Shown: positions 43,634-53,143, counted from the stretch's first letter. The stretch: DNA of 64,000 nt from Sphingobacteruim zhuxiongii (GCF_009557615.1 NZ_CP045652.1:620001-684000); one strand, 5' to 3'. The notes: a model not told the origin generated them from the sequence alone. Translations and numbers: made by a program.

Positions 43634-44614
43634 ATGGAAACGAAACTTTACAATCCATTTTTAGATTTCAAATTTGATAATTCTATCTGTTTTTTAACAG
43701 GGAAGGCCTTACAGTCTGGCGATGAACAAATTCAAGTGTTTCCAACCTGGATGATGCGTGCTTTTGATCTAGAAGAGAAACCGTTTAAAATGCTTGACGA
43801 GAGCTTCAGTACCTATAAGAAGCTACAGTTGCCTTGTTCAATTGAAGTGGCAAATGCTATTGAAGCATTGGATAGACGAGTGGAATATGCCGTTGAACAG
43901 GGATATGAAGCGGTTGAAGCGTTGGAACAGGAAGTTTTGTTTCAATGGATAGCGAAGATTCTTTATGGTGTCGTTTTCAATGAAATTCAAGCAGGTATTC
44001 GTCAAGCAGTAATGACGGGTGAGGAAATGAATTTCTCGCAAGCTTTGGTACAGAAGTTTCGGAATTTGCACGCCATGTTGCAATCGTTAATTCTTCCCAT
44101 GGAGTTTGAGCATAAGAATCCATTTACGATTGAAGTTTTTCATGTAGATAATGCAGATGACACCTTTCTTTATCGTGATGAAATCAATACATTGATCTTT
44201 TCATTACGTATGAAAAACTTTGGATTGATCGCGACACTGCAAGATAATGGTACGAATGCTGTTTATCATGAAGAAGCACTTACATTGAGTAAAGGTCAAA
44301 AGTTACATCCTATTCAATTTGAAGAAATTGGTGCGAAGTATTTTTACACGGCTTATTTATTCAATCGCTTACCAGCATATACTTATATGGAGGTAGGAGA
44401 TCAAATATTTGTAGAGCCAATGGCTTTGAATGACTGGACCATGAAGCCAATATTTGATAATTGGCAAGCGAAAACGTATGGTCAGGTATTAGAGAATTTT
44501 TGGGAACCATGGGGGTATACCTTATTTGAGATAATTAAAGATCCTGAAAATCCGATGAGCTTTTTAAAAGATGAGCAAGGGCAATTTAGACAAAATATAG
44601 AGCTTCCTCGTTAA
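43634..44614 (+). CDS. Conserved-looking cytoplasmic protein of unknown function
   Basis: The 326-residue protein begins at the ATG at 43634 (METKLYNPFLDF); an upstream TTG at 43601 overlaps the promoter box. It contains no signal peptide or membrane helix. The N-terminus has the pattern CFLTGKALQSGDEQIQVFP, reminiscent of a small cysteine-containing binding module, but only one cysteine is present, so no zinc site can be claimed. The middle is helical and the C-terminal half beta-rich. No family is recognised. Confidence 0.65.
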   Translation: METKLYNPFLDFKFDNSICFLTGKALQSGDEQIQVFPTWMMRAFDLEEKPFKMLDESFSTYKKLQLPCSIEVANAIEALDRRVEYAVEQGYEAVEALEQEVLFQWIAKILYGVVFNEIQAGIRQAVMTGEEMNFSQALVQKFRNLHAMLQSLILPMEFEHKNPFTIEVFHVDNADDTFLYRDEINTLIFSLRMKNFGLIATLQDNGTNAVYHEEALTLSKGQKLHPIQFEEIGAKYFYTAYLFNRLPAYTYMEVGDQIFVEPMALNDWTMKPIFDNWQAKTYGQVLENFWEPWGYTLFEIIKDPENPMSFLKDEQGQFRQNIELPR

Positions 44615-44637
44615 AGAATTATTGTGTAAATTTAAGC

Positions 44638-45078
44638 ATGATGCGTATACTGCTGTTTTGTATAGTATTTTTCAGTTGTTCTTCTATGTATGCACAGGAG
44701 GAAAATGCTGTTGTAAAACAAGACACGGGTATCGTACGTCAAGTGGATAAGATTCCCGAGTTTCGAGGGGGAGCTTCTGGATGGGCGACGTTTGTTCGGA
44801 ACAACTTTAATGCGTACCGGGTGATTGAATCTTTAGATAGTGTCGATTATGTCAAGTATGGTGCTCGACAAACTGCTATTCTCGAATTTATCGTTTGTGA
44901 GGATGGCACTATCTGCAATATCGAAATAACAAATAGAGATAAAATTAGTCCTGCCTTTGCGAAAGAAGCGCTACGGGTTATGAAGCAATCTCCCAAATGG
45001 GAACCAGCTATTTATAAAGATCGAGCGGTCAAAACGAGAATACGACAGAATATCGTTGGCGTTTTAGAATATTTATAA
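44638..45078 (+). CDS. Secreted TonB C-terminal-domain protein
   Basis: The 146-residue protein has an N-terminal signal peptide (MMRILLFCIVFFSCSSMYAQ) and then a TonB-C-like domain of about 90 residues: YGARQTAILEFIVCEDGTI, then KEALRVMKQSPKWEPAIYK and VKTRIRQNIVGVLEYL. Classical TonB carries a membrane anchor and a proline-rich spacer; both are missing. The gene therefore encodes a free periplasmic or lipid-anchored TonB-C domain, a common but poorly understood Bacteroidota arrangement. The stop codon lies within the terminator stem. Confidence 0.8.
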   Translation: MMRILLFCIVFFSCSSMYAQEENAVVKQDTGIVRQVDKIPEFRGGASGWATFVRNNFNAYRVIESLDSVDYVKYGARQTAILEFIVCEDGTICNIEITNRDKISPAFAKEALRVMKQSPKWEPAIYKDRAVKTRIRQNIVGVLEYL

Positions 45079-45118
45079 CAAAAGAGCCCTCACATTTGCG
45101 AGGGCTCTTTTGTTATAA
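45073..45118. terminator. Bidirectional terminator between the TonB-C gene and uvrA
   Basis: TTATAACAAAAGAGCCCTC (45073-45091) and GAGGGCTCTTTTGTTATAA (45100-45118) form a perfect 19-base-pair stem around ACATTTGC. A T-tract on both strands makes it usable by both convergent genes. Confidence 0.9.
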
Positions 45119-45129
45119 AAATTTTGCTA

Positions 45130-47973
45130 TTATGCTTTCATTTCTAATTTTAAAAATCTTCCTGTTTCGGAGTTCTCTAATTTTATTAGTCCTTCGGGTG
45201 TGCCTTGGAATAATACTGTTCCTCCATTTTTTCCACCTTCTGGGCCCATGTCAATCACCCAATCGGCAGCTTTTATTACGTCCAAGTTATGCTCGATGAT
45301 CAAGATTGAATTTCCTCGATCAACAAGTCGATTGATAACGCCTAATAAAACATTGACATCTTCAAAATGTAATCCAGTCGTCGGCTCATCTAAAATATAG
45401 AAAGTTTTTCCAGTATCTTTCTTCGATAATTCTGTTGCTAATTTTACACGTTGCGCTTCTCCACCGGAAAGCGTCGTTGATGACTGCCCTAAGGTGATAT
45501 ATCCTAAACCTACATCTTGTAAGGTTTTTATCTTACGATAAATAGAAGGGATATTCTCAAAAAAAGTGACAGCATCGTTGATACTCATATCGAGGACATC
45601 GGATATCGATTTACCACGATAGCGTACTTCTAATGTTTCCCTATTGTACCGTTTTCCATGGCACGTTTCACAAGGAACTTGAACATCAGGAAGGAAATTC
45701 ATTTCGATAATTTTCATTCCAGCGCCTTGACATGTTTCACAACGCCCGCCCTTCACATTAAATGAAAAACGTCCAGGTTTGTATCCGCGTATTTTTGATT
45801 CTGGAAGCTGCACATATAATGCTCGGATATCCGAAAATACGCCGGTATAGGTGGAAGGATTCGAACGTGGAGTACGACCAATCGGGGATTGATCAATTTC
45901 TATCACTTTGTCTATATGTTCTAAACCTTCAATTTTTTTGTACGGAAGTGGTTTTGCTTTCGCTCTGAAGAAATGGTGATTCAGTATTGGGTATAGTGTA
46001 TTGGTAATTACAGAAGACTTTCCTGAGCCAGATACACCAGTTACCGATACAAGTTTTCCAAGTGGAATTTCTATATCTACATTCTTTAAATTGTGCCCAG
46101 TTGCCCCTTTCAGTGAAAGTACATGCCCATTTCCCTCTCGTCTTTTTTCAGGTATCGCGACCTCTTTTTTTCCATTGAGGTAGGCTGCCGTTAGTGAATC
46201 TGCTTTTAGGATTTGCTCTGCTGTACCCTCAGCAACAACTTTGCCTCCGTAAAGCCCCGCAGCAGGTCCCATATCAATAACGTAATCTGCATTGAGGATC
46301 ATGTCTTTGTCATGCTCCACGACTAATACAGAGTTTCCTATATCGCGTAAATTCTTCAAAGCTTTGATTAGTCGCTCGTTATCTCTTTGGTGTAAGCCAA
46401 TGCTCGGTTCATCGAGAATATACAAGACGTTCACTAATTGAGAACCAATTTGGGTGGCTAATCTAATTCGTTGCGCCTCTCCACCCGATAAACTCTTTGA
46501 GCTTCGATTTAGGGTAAGATAATTTAAGCCAACGTCAAGTAGGAATCCTAATCGAGTTCGGATTTCTTTAATAATTTCCGTAGCGATAACAAGTTGTCTT
46601 TCGTTCAATCGGCTTTCAAGGCCATCAAACCATTCATTTAGTGCTACAATATCTAAAGCTGATAGTTCAGCGATATTTTTGCTGTCGATTTTAAAATTTA
46701 AGGATTCTACTCTCAGGCGATCGCCATGGCAAGAAGGACAAACAACTTGCGTTCTGAAGTCTTCTAATGCAGGACTTTCGTCGGAATATTTCCCGCTCAT
46801 TTCTTCTAGTAATTTGAAGATACCCGCAAATTGGATCTTATATTCGCGAGCGCCATATGAGCCATAAGAAACGGTTAAGGAAATCGGTTCTTCTTCTCCA
46901 AAGAGAAGCATATCAATTATTTCATCGGATAGTTTTTCCACCGGGGTAGTTAACGAGAATTCATATTTTTTCGCTACCGCTTTCAAAATTGCAAAGTTCC
47001 AAGACTCTCGAACTGGGCCCAAGGGTACAATTGCACCTTTCTGAATGCTTAGTGATCTATCTGGAATTACAATATTTTTATCAATTTCGAAGATATAACC
47101 TAGTCCATCGCATTTAGGACAGGCACCATAAGGGGAGTTAAATGAAAAGGTATTGGGTTGCGGTTCATCGTATGAAATTCCCGATTCTGCATCCATCAAA
47201 TAGCGACTAAAGAACTGTTCTTTGTTCTCTTTATTGGCAATTTTGATAATTCCCTTTGCTGTTTTCAGGGCTTGACCAATGGAAGTGTATAGGCGTTTTC
47301 GACTATCTTTTTCCACCATAATACGATCCACAACAATTTCTATATCATGTATCTTATAACGGTCGACTTGCATTTTTGCAACTAAATCTAAGATTTCCCC
47401 GTCTACGCGTACTTTGGTATATCCCTGCTTTCTGATTTGCTCAAAGAGCTCTCTATAATGTCCTTTACGGCCCTTAACTACAGGGGCGAGGATGAAGATA
47501 CCTTCGCCATCAAATTCTTTTAAGATACGGTCTGTTATTTCATCGTCAGACATCCGTTCCATTTTCTTTCCTGAAACGTAAGAGAACGCTTCTCCTACTC
47601 GAGCATATAATAAGCGTAGAAAGTCGTAGATTTCAGTAATCGTACCTACCGTTGATCTCGGATTCTTAGATGTGGTTTTTTGCTCAATAGAGATAACTGG
47701 GCTTAATCCAGATATTTTATCTACATCTGGGCGTTCCATCCCACCAAGGAATTGTCGACTGTAGGCAGAAAATGTCTCCATATAGCGACGCTGTCCTTCG
47801 GCATAAATGGTGTCGAAGGCTAAGGAAGATTTTCCACTACCGCTTAAGCCAGTAATAACAACTAATTGGTTTCTTGGAAAGGAAACATCGATATTCTTCA
47901 GATTATGTTCGCGCGCTCCAAATACTTCAACTTCACTTTGATCTCCTAGGTCTACTACTTTATGTTGGGCCAT
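45130..47973 (-). CDS. uvrA: Excinuclease ABC subunit A
   Basis: UvrA is the damage-sensing ATPase of nucleotide excision repair. The 947-residue protein has two ABC ATPase modules: Walker A GLSGSGKSSL near 38 and GVSGSGKSSV near 637, both with SLSGGEAQRIRLA or TLSGGEAQRVKLA signatures, and zinc fingers CPKC, CPSCHG and CETCQG...CETCHG. I start it at ATG 47973 (MAQHKVVDLG), which has a good AGGAG site upstream; a TTG at 48000 is unlikely. Length is normal. Confidence 0.97.
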   Translation of the reverse strand: MAQHKVVDLGDQSEVEVFGAREHNLKNIDVSFPRNQLVVITGLSGSGKSSLAFDTIYAEGQRRYMETFSAYSRQFLGGMERPDVDKISGLSPVISIEQKTTSKNPRSTVGTITEIYDFLRLLYARVGEAFSYVSGKKMERMSDDEITDRILKEFDGEGIFILAPVVKGRKGHYRELFEQIRKQGYTKVRVDGEILDLVAKMQVDRYKIHDIEIVVDRIMVEKDSRKRLYTSIGQALKTAKGIIKIANKENKEQFFSRYLMDAESGISYDEPQPNTFSFNSPYGACPKCDGLGYIFEIDKNIVIPDRSLSIQKGAIVPLGPVRESWNFAILKAVAKKYEFSLTTPVEKLSDEIIDMLLFGEEEPISLTVSYGSYGAREYKIQFAGIFKLLEEMSGKYSDESPALEDFRTQVVCPSCHGDRLRVESLNFKIDSKNIAELSALDIVALNEWFDGLESRLNERQLVIATEIIKEIRTRLGFLLDVGLNYLTLNRSSKSLSGGEAQRIRLATQIGSQLVNVLYILDEPSIGLHQRDNERLIKALKNLRDIGNSVLVVEHDKDMILNADYVIDMGPAAGLYGGKVVAEGTAEQILKADSLTAAYLNGKKEVAIPEKRREGNGHVLSLKGATGHNLKNVDIEIPLGKLVSVTGVSGSGKSSVITNTLYPILNHHFFRAKAKPLPYKKIEGLEHIDKVIEIDQSPIGRTPRSNPSTYTGVFSDIRALYVQLPESKIRGYKPGRFSFNVKGGRCETCQGAGMKIIEMNFLPDVQVPCETCHGKRYNRETLEVRYRGKSISDVLDMSINDAVTFFENIPSIYRKIKTLQDVGLGYITLGQSSTTLSGGEAQRVKLATELSKKDTGKTFYILDEPTTGLHFEDVNVLLGVINRLVDRGNSILIIEHNLDVIKAADWVIDMGPEGGKNGGTVLFQGTPEGLIKLENSETGRFLKLEMKA

Positions 47974-47997
47974 TAATATCTCCTGTTTTGCAAGATG

Positions 47998-48005
47998 CAA
48001 AGTTA
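47998..48005 (-). promoter_or_regulatory. -7 element (TAACTTTG) of uvrA
   Basis: An exact TAnnTTTG match on the minus strand 24 bases before the ATG. No LexA-type palindrome is seen in the 150-base intergenic region. Confidence 0.5.
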
Positions 48006-48125
48006 CAGATTTTTATAGGAAGATTTTCAGCAGCTTTTCCTTTAATCTGATATATCAGTGGTTCCCGAAAAAGTATTACCTTTATTCAACATAAGATTGA
48101 AATATAAACCAACTAAAACAAGCAC

Positions 48126-49172
48126 TTGAAGAAGCTAGATGTAAGTAAGAATGAACGTGAAATAATTGAGGACGCGCTGTCACACTGGCAATCGGAGTCC
48201 TTACTTGATGCGGAAAAAGTGCGTGAGCTTAAAGACAATTTAGACGAAAAGGGGTTTGAATGGGGGGTACTCGCCCGTTATGCTTTTTGGGTAGCGTTGG
48301 CGTCATTAATTTTTTCCGTTGTTTCGCTTTTCTCCGATGATTACCTCAGTACGCTTATTGAGCGATTTTATGATACACCAAATGTCGTGTTCTGTTTAGT
48401 TTTCGCTGGATTGGCCGCAATCTTTTACATATTGGGATTCCGTAACAAACAGAAGAATCCGGAGAAGACTTTTTCTAACGAGACATTGATGCTTGCGGGC
48501 TCGTTTTCTACTGCCGCTTGTATTGGATTTCTGGGACAAATTTTAGACCGTTCTGATCACTACTTTACCATTTTGTTTTTCCTATCCATAGTCATTTATG
48601 GTGTCCTGTCCGTCAAGTTAAGCTCAAAACTGATTTGGGTATTTACGCTAGTTGCTTTAGGAATATGGTTTGCAACAGAGACTGCACTACATAGTAATTG
48701 GGGGTTTAAATTCTGGGGGATGAATTATCCCTTGAGATTCACAATTTTTGGTGGCCTATTAACTGTATTTGCTGTCTTTGCGCAGGATAAAATTAAACCC
48801 ATTCAACCTTTTAAGTCAACAACATACGTAATAGGTTTATTGTATTCGATGATTGCACTTTGGCTGCTTTCTATCTTTGGGAATTATAGCGATTTGGAGA
48901 AATGGTCTTCCGTCCGTCAATATGAAATCTTTTATTGGGGATTATTAGGAATCGTTGTGTCACTAGGTTTAGCGTTGTATGGGATGAAAAACAAGGACAA
49001 TGTTTCTAGAGATATTGGCTTTGTGTTTTTTATTCTCAACCTGTACACCCGATTTGTAGAGTATTTATGGGATAATATTAACCGCACGGTATTCTTCTTA
49101 GTGCTTGCGATATCCTTTTGGTTTGTAGGGCAGTGGGCAGAAAAAATCTGGAAAAAGAAAGATAAAGGCTAG
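48126..49172 (+). CDS. DUF2157-like polytopic membrane protein
   Basis: The 348-residue protein starts with a TTG at 48126 (no ATG is available before the first helix). A soluble N-terminus of about 55 residues with a charged helix is followed by about ten hydrophobic helices and a basic end (KIWKKKDKG). The arrangement matches DUF2157-type proteins, but that assignment is tentative. The gene is divergent from uvrA and has its own terminator at 49201. Its role is unknown. Confidence 0.6.
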   Translation: MKKLDVSKNEREIIEDALSHWQSESLLDAEKVRELKDNLDEKGFEWGVLARYAFWVALASLIFSVVSLFSDDYLSTLIERFYDTPNVVFCLVFAGLAAIFYILGFRNKQKNPEKTFSNETLMLAGSFSTAACIGFLGQILDRSDHYFTILFFLSIVIYGVLSVKLSSKLIWVFTLVALGIWFATETALHSNWGFKFWGMNYPLRFTIFGGLLTVFAVFAQDKIKPIQPFKSTTYVIGLLYSMIALWLLSIFGNYSDLEKWSSVRQYEIFYWGLLGIVVSLGLALYGMKNKDNVSRDIGFVFFILNLYTRFVEYLWDNINRTVFFLVLAISFWFVGQWAEKIWKKKDKG

Positions 49173-49200
49173 ATCGCTAGTAAACATATTTGCACATATA

Positions 49201-49230
49201 AAAAAAGACGCCAATAAGGCGTCTTTTTTT
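49201..49230. terminator. Terminator between the DUF2157-like gene and the first lipoamide dehydrogenase
   Basis: AAAAAAGACGCC (49201-49212) and GGCGTCTTTTTT (49218-49229) form a perfect 12-base-pair stem with an AATAA loop. Both strands have poly-T on leaving the stem, so it serves both convergent genes. Confidence 0.85.
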
Positions 49231-49254
49231 ATAACGTTTAGCTTGCGAAAGCTA

Positions 49255-50643
49255 TTATAAATGGATTACTTCACCGTAAGCATCTGCTACGGCTTCCATA
49301 ATGGCTTCACTCATTGTTGGGTGTGGATGAACTGCTTTTAGTACTTCATGACCAGTAGTTTCTAGTTTACGAGCAACTACAACCTCTGCAATCATTTCAG
49401 TTACATTTGCACCAATTAAGTGTGCACCTAAGAATTCACCATATTTTGCATCGAAGATTACTTTTACGAAACCATCTTTAGCTCCTGCTGCAGATGCTTT
49501 ACCTGATGCAGAGAATGGGAATTTACCAATCTTCACTTCGTATCCAGCTTCTTTAGCAGCTTTCTCTGTAAAGCCTACTGAAGCAATTTCTGGGGAACAG
49601 TAAGTACAGCCTGGGATATTATTATAGTCGATTGGATCTACATGTAATCCTTTGATTTTTTCAACACAAGTAATACCTTCTGCCGATGCAACGTGAGCTA
49701 AGGCTTGACCTTTAACGATATCACCAATAGCATAAACACCTTCGATATTAGTTTTGTAGAAATCGTCTACTAAAACACGGCCTTTATCGGTCTTAACACC
49801 AACTTCTTCTAGACCTAGGTTTTCAATATTAGGAGAAATACCTACTGCTGATAAAACAACTTCAGCTTCGATTACTTCTTCACCTTTTGCAGTCTTAATA
49901 TGTACTTTTGAAAGCTCACCTTTAGTATCCACCGAAGTTACTTCCGATTTTGTTAAGATGTCAATTCCTGCTTTTTTCAACGATTTCTCTAATTGTTTAG
50001 AGATTTCTTCATCCTCAACTGGAACGATACGATCCATAAATTCGACAATCGTTACTTTCGTTCCTATTGCATTGTAGAAATATGCAAATTCAACTCCAAT
50101 TGCACCAGAACCAACAACAACGATTGATTTAGGTTGTTTAGGAAGGTTCATTGCTTGACGGTAACCAATTATTTTTGTACCATCTTGAGGAAGGTTAGGT
50201 AATTCTCTTGAACGAGCACCTGTGGCTAAGATTGTATGTTTCGCAGTGTACTCTTTAGTTGAGCCGTCAGCTGCTTTTACTTCAATTTTACTATCTTTTT
50301 TAATTTTTGCAGTACCCATGATCACATCGATCTTGTTCTTTTTCATTAAGAACTGAATACCTTTGCTCATACCGTCAGCGACGCCACGACTTCTTTTAAC
50401 GATAGCACCAAAATCAGCTTCCCCGCCGTTTACTTTGATACCGTACTCTTCTGCATGATTTAAATATTCGAATACTTGCGCACTTTTTAGAAGTGCCTTT
50501 GTTGGAATACAACCCCAGTTAAGGCAAATTCCTCCTAATGCTTCACGTTCGATAATGGCCGTTTTGAATCCCAATTGAGATGCTCTGATGGCAGCTACAT
50601 ATCCACCTGGTCCACTACCAATAACAATAATGTCGTAATTCAT
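49255..50643 (-). CDS. lpdA: Dihydrolipoyl dehydrogenase, paralog 1
   Basis: Lipoamide dehydrogenase (E3) reoxidises dihydrolipoamide of 2-oxo-acid dehydrogenase or glycine-cleavage complexes with NAD+. The 462-residue protein has the FAD-binding GSGPGGYVAAIRA near residue 8, the redox-active disulfide GGICLNWGCIPTKAL near 35-49, the NAD-binding VVGSGAIGVEFAYFY near 175 and the C-terminal catalytic HPHPTMSEA near 441. A TATTTTTG box is at 50683-50690. A second paralog lies 950 bases upstream. Confidence 0.93.
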   Translation of the reverse strand: MNYDIIVIGSGPGGYVAAIRASQLGFKTAIIEREALGGICLNWGCIPTKALLKSAQVFEYLNHAEEYGIKVNGGEADFGAIVKRSRGVADGMSKGIQFLMKKNKIDVIMGTAKIKKDSKIEVKAADGSTKEYTAKHTILATGARSRELPNLPQDGTKIIGYRQAMNLPKQPKSIVVVGSGAIGVEFAYFYNAIGTKVTIVEFMDRIVPVEDEEISKQLEKSLKKAGIDILTKSEVTSVDTKGELSKVHIKTAKGEEVIEAEVVLSAVGISPNIENLGLEEVGVKTDKGRVLVDDFYKTNIEGVYAIGDIVKGQALAHVASAEGITCVEKIKGLHVDPIDYNNIPGCTYCSPEIASVGFTEKAAKEAGYEVKIGKFPFSASGKASAAGAKDGFVKVIFDAKYGEFLGAHLIGANVTEMIAEVVVARKLETTGHEVLKAVHPHPTMSEAIMEAVADAYGEVIHL

Positions 50644-50682
50644 AAATATTAAGTGTCGTTATGTTATGCTTATACAATTATC

Positions 50683-50690
50683 CAAAAATA
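50683..50690 (-). promoter_or_regulatory. -7 element (TATTTTTG) of the first lipoamide dehydrogenase gene
   Basis: An exact TAnnTTTG match on the minus strand, 39 bases before the ATG at 50643. Confidence 0.5.
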
Positions 50691-50833
50691 CATATTTTTT
50701 ATTTAGTCTTTCCATTTCTTTACCCTAAATGGGATGAAAAAGGCATAGAAGTGTCATAAAGCCTGGAGAATAGCTGTGTCTTTTCGGAAACTGCGTTATT
50801 TGCTTTATTTTGCAACAAAATAAGAATTTAAGT

Positions 50834-51130
50834 ATGTTACGTATTTTTCAACAAGTCGCTCTTTGGGAAGCAATCTCTACCATTTTATTATTCTTCGTGG
50901 CTATGCCATTAAAATATTTAGCTAATATACCAGAGGCAGTTCGCGTAGCGGGATCAATTCATGGATTTCTTGTTGTGATTTTTGTTGTTCTACTCGTAGC
51001 ATGTTGGCAGACATACAACTGGACTTTCAGTCGTGTTGCCAAATACTTTGTTTTAAGTTTAATTCCCGTTGTTTCCTTTTGGGTTGAGAAAGATCTTAAA
51101 CGCGAAATTCAAGCACAGAAGGCAGCTTAA
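50834..51130 (+). CDS. DUF3817-family small membrane protein
   Basis: The 98-residue protein (start ATG 50834, MLRIFQQVALWEAIST) has three hydrophobic helices with the family pattern MPLKYLAN and AGSIHGFLVVIFVV of DUF3817. Its function is unknown; members occur widely in bacteria as small inner-membrane proteins. The reading frame extends a further eight codons to a TTG at 50810. It sits between the two lipoamide dehydrogenase genes, convergent with the thioesterase. Confidence 0.75.
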   Translation: MLRIFQQVALWEAISTILLFFVAMPLKYLANIPEAVRVAGSIHGFLVVIFVVLLVACWQTYNWTFSRVAKYFVLSLIPVVSFWVEKDLKREIQAQKAA

Positions 51131-51534
51131 TCGCGTTTCTTAACATCTCTTTCGATCCCCATATAAGCATAGGTGATTTCAGTTCTCCCATGTGGAACAG
51201 GATTTCCTTCTGGATCTAGATTTACAAATACTAATTTATCGATGGAAAGTATGGTTTTCCTGCTTATTTTATTGCGGACTTCACAGCGCATGGTAAGCGA
51301 GGTATTCCCAAAATGAATAGCTTCAATTCCTAATTCGATAATATCTCCTTGCTTTGCCGAAGAAACGAAATTGATTTCCGAAATATATTTGGTGACCACA
51401 TGTGGGTTCCCCAACTGTACTATGGCGTAAATAACTGCTTCTTCGTCAATCCAGCGTAGTAAGGTGCCTCCGAATAAAGAACCGTTTGGGTTTAAGTCTT
51501 CCGGTTTAACCCATTTTCTTGTATAAAAATTCAT
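51127..51534 (-). CDS. Acyl-CoA thioesterase (hotdog fold)
   Basis: The 135-residue protein is a single hotdog domain of the YciA/acyl-CoA hydrolase type: NPNGSLFGGTLLRWIDEEAVI (the helix carrying the catalytic Asp or Glu) near residue 16 and KYISEINFVSSAKQGDIIELG near 48. It hydrolyses acyl-CoA thioesters of unknown chain length. I start it at ATG 51534 (MNFYTRKWV) instead of the GTG at 51549. It lies between a DUF3817 gene and the second lipoamide dehydrogenase. Confidence 0.85.
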   Translation of the reverse strand: MNFYTRKWVKPEDLNPNGSLFGGTLLRWIDEEAVIYAIVQLGNPHVVTKYISEINFVSSAKQGDIIELGIEAIHFGNTSLTMRCEVRNKISRKTILSIDKLVFVNLDPEGNPVPHGRTEITYAYMGIERDVKKRD

Positions 51535-51547
51535 AGGATAAATTAAC

Positions 51548-51579
51548 ACAAAAAAAAGGCAAACCTAAGTTTGCCTTTT
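51548..51579 (-). terminator. Terminator of the second lipoamide dehydrogenase gene
   Basis: AAAAGGCAAAC (51554-51564) and GTTTGCCTTTT (51569-51579) form a perfect 11-base-pair stem with a CTAA loop. On the minus strand a run of T from 51557 to 51551 follows, 16 bases beyond the stop. Confidence 0.8.
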
Positions 51580-51594
51580 CTATTTTTTGTACGT

Positions 51595-53001
51595 TTAAGC
51601 GTGAATCGCTCTATTTGAAGTAGCTGCTAATGCGGCTTCTTTTAATGCTTCCGTAAATGTTGGGTGAGCATGACAGATTCTACCGATATCTTCTGCAGAA
51701 GCACGGTATTCCATCGCTACAACCGCTTCAGCAATCATATCAGCAGCACGAGGACCAATCATATGAACGCCTAATACCTCATCTGTGTCAGCGTCTGCAA
51801 GAACTTTGATAAAACCATCTGTATCTCCAGATGCTTTCGCACGTCCAGATGCTTTGAATGAAAAACTTCCAGCTTTATATTTTTTACCAGCCTCTTTTAA
51901 TTGCTCCTCAGTCTGACCAACAGAAGCAACTTCAGGCCATGTATAGACTACACCTGGAATCAAGTTGTAATCAATATGCGGTTTTTGTCCTACAATACGT
52001 TCTGCAACATAGGTACCCTCGTCTTCAGCTTTGTGAGCTAACATCGCACCACGAACAACATCACCAATTGCATATACGCCTTCTACTGAGGTTTCCATAT
52101 GCTCGTTAACTGTGATTTTGTTTCCGCGTTCTTCAGTTTTAATACCGATGTTTTCTAGACCTAAACCTGCTGTATATGCTGTTCTACCAACTGCAACGAT
52201 ACAGTAATCTCCTTCTAATTCAACATTTTGTCCTTTAGCATCTTCAGCGGTTACTGTAACCTTCTTGCCTTTCGCTGTTGCACCGGTTACTTTGTGATTT
52301 AGGAAGAATTCCATGCCTAAGTTTTTCTTTAAGACACGTTGCAATTCTTTTCCTAATCCAGCGTCCATTGTTGCAATAATTGATTTTGCATATTCAACAA
52401 CAGATACTTTTGCTCCTAAACGAGCGTATACTGAACCTAACTCTAATCCAATAACACCACCACCGATAACGATTAAATGTTTTGGAACTTCAGTTAAGTT
52501 TAATGCTTCTGTAGAAGTAATGATACGAGTTTTGTCTACTGGTAAGAAAGGTAGGGCTGTAGGTTTTGAACCTGTCGCGATAATAATGTTTTTACCTTTT
52601 AGTTCTTCTGTAGAACCATCTTCTTTTGTGATTTTGATGGTATTCTTATCAACGAATGATCCAATGCCTTGGAAACTGTCAATCTTGTTTTTCTTGAATA
52701 AGTAAGTAATACCTGCCGTATTTTGAGCGATCACGTCGTCTTTACGAGCGATCATCTTTTTCATGTCAAGTTTTAAGCTACTTAGGGAAATACCGTGTTG
52801 TTCAAAGTTATGAGCAGCATTATGATAATGCTCAGAAGAGTCCAATAATGCTTTTGAAGGAATACAACCCACATTTAAACAGGTACCACCAAATGTACTG
52901 TATTTTTCGATAACAGCAGTTTTCAAACCCAGTTGAGCACAACGGATAGCTGCAACATATCCACCTGGACCACTACCGATTACAATTACGTCGTATTGCA
53001 T
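51595..53001 (-). CDS. lpdA: Dihydrolipoyl dehydrogenase, paralog 2
   Basis: The 468-residue flavoprotein shows GSGPGGYVAAIRC near residue 8, the disulfide GGTCLNVGCIPSKALLDSS near 38-56, VIGGGVIGLELGSVYARLG near 180 and a C-terminal HAHPTFTEAL near 446. The disulfide context differs from the first paralog (NVGC instead of NWGC). It is the pattern of the E3 used with 2-oxoglutarate dehydrogenase and glycine cleavage, whereas the first could serve another complex. A TAAATTTG box lies at 53027-53034. Confidence 0.93.
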   Translation of the reverse strand: MQYDVIVIGSGPGGYVAAIRCAQLGLKTAVIEKYSTFGGTCLNVGCIPSKALLDSSEHYHNAAHNFEQHGISLSSLKLDMKKMIARKDDVIAQNTAGITYLFKKNKIDSFQGIGSFVDKNTIKITKEDGSTEELKGKNIIIATGSKPTALPFLPVDKTRIITSTEALNLTEVPKHLIVIGGGVIGLELGSVYARLGAKVSVVEYAKSIIATMDAGLGKELQRVLKKNLGMEFFLNHKVTGATAKGKKVTVTAEDAKGQNVELEGDYCIVAVGRTAYTAGLGLENIGIKTEERGNKITVNEHMETSVEGVYAIGDVVRGAMLAHKAEDEGTYVAERIVGQKPHIDYNLIPGVVYTWPEVASVGQTEEQLKEAGKKYKAGSFSFKASGRAKASGDTDGFIKVLADADTDEVLGVHMIGPRAADMIAEAVVAMEYRASAEDIGRICHAHPTFTEALKEAALAATSNRAIHA

Positions 53002-53026
53002 AGAAATTTTATTTGTTTAACGGTCT

Positions 53027-53034
53027 CAAATTTA
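53027..53034 (-). promoter_or_regulatory. -7 element (TAAATTTG) of the second lipoamide dehydrogenase gene
   Basis: An exact TAnnTTTG match on the minus strand, 25 bases before the ATG at 53001. Confidence 0.5.
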
Positions 53035-53143
53035 CTATTTATCTAACGATTTAACGAACGCAAATAAACATTTCCATTGGCAATCGTTTGTCTAATTAGC
53101 GATGTGATAAGCGCTTAGTAAGATCAGCGTTAATAAAAACGAA

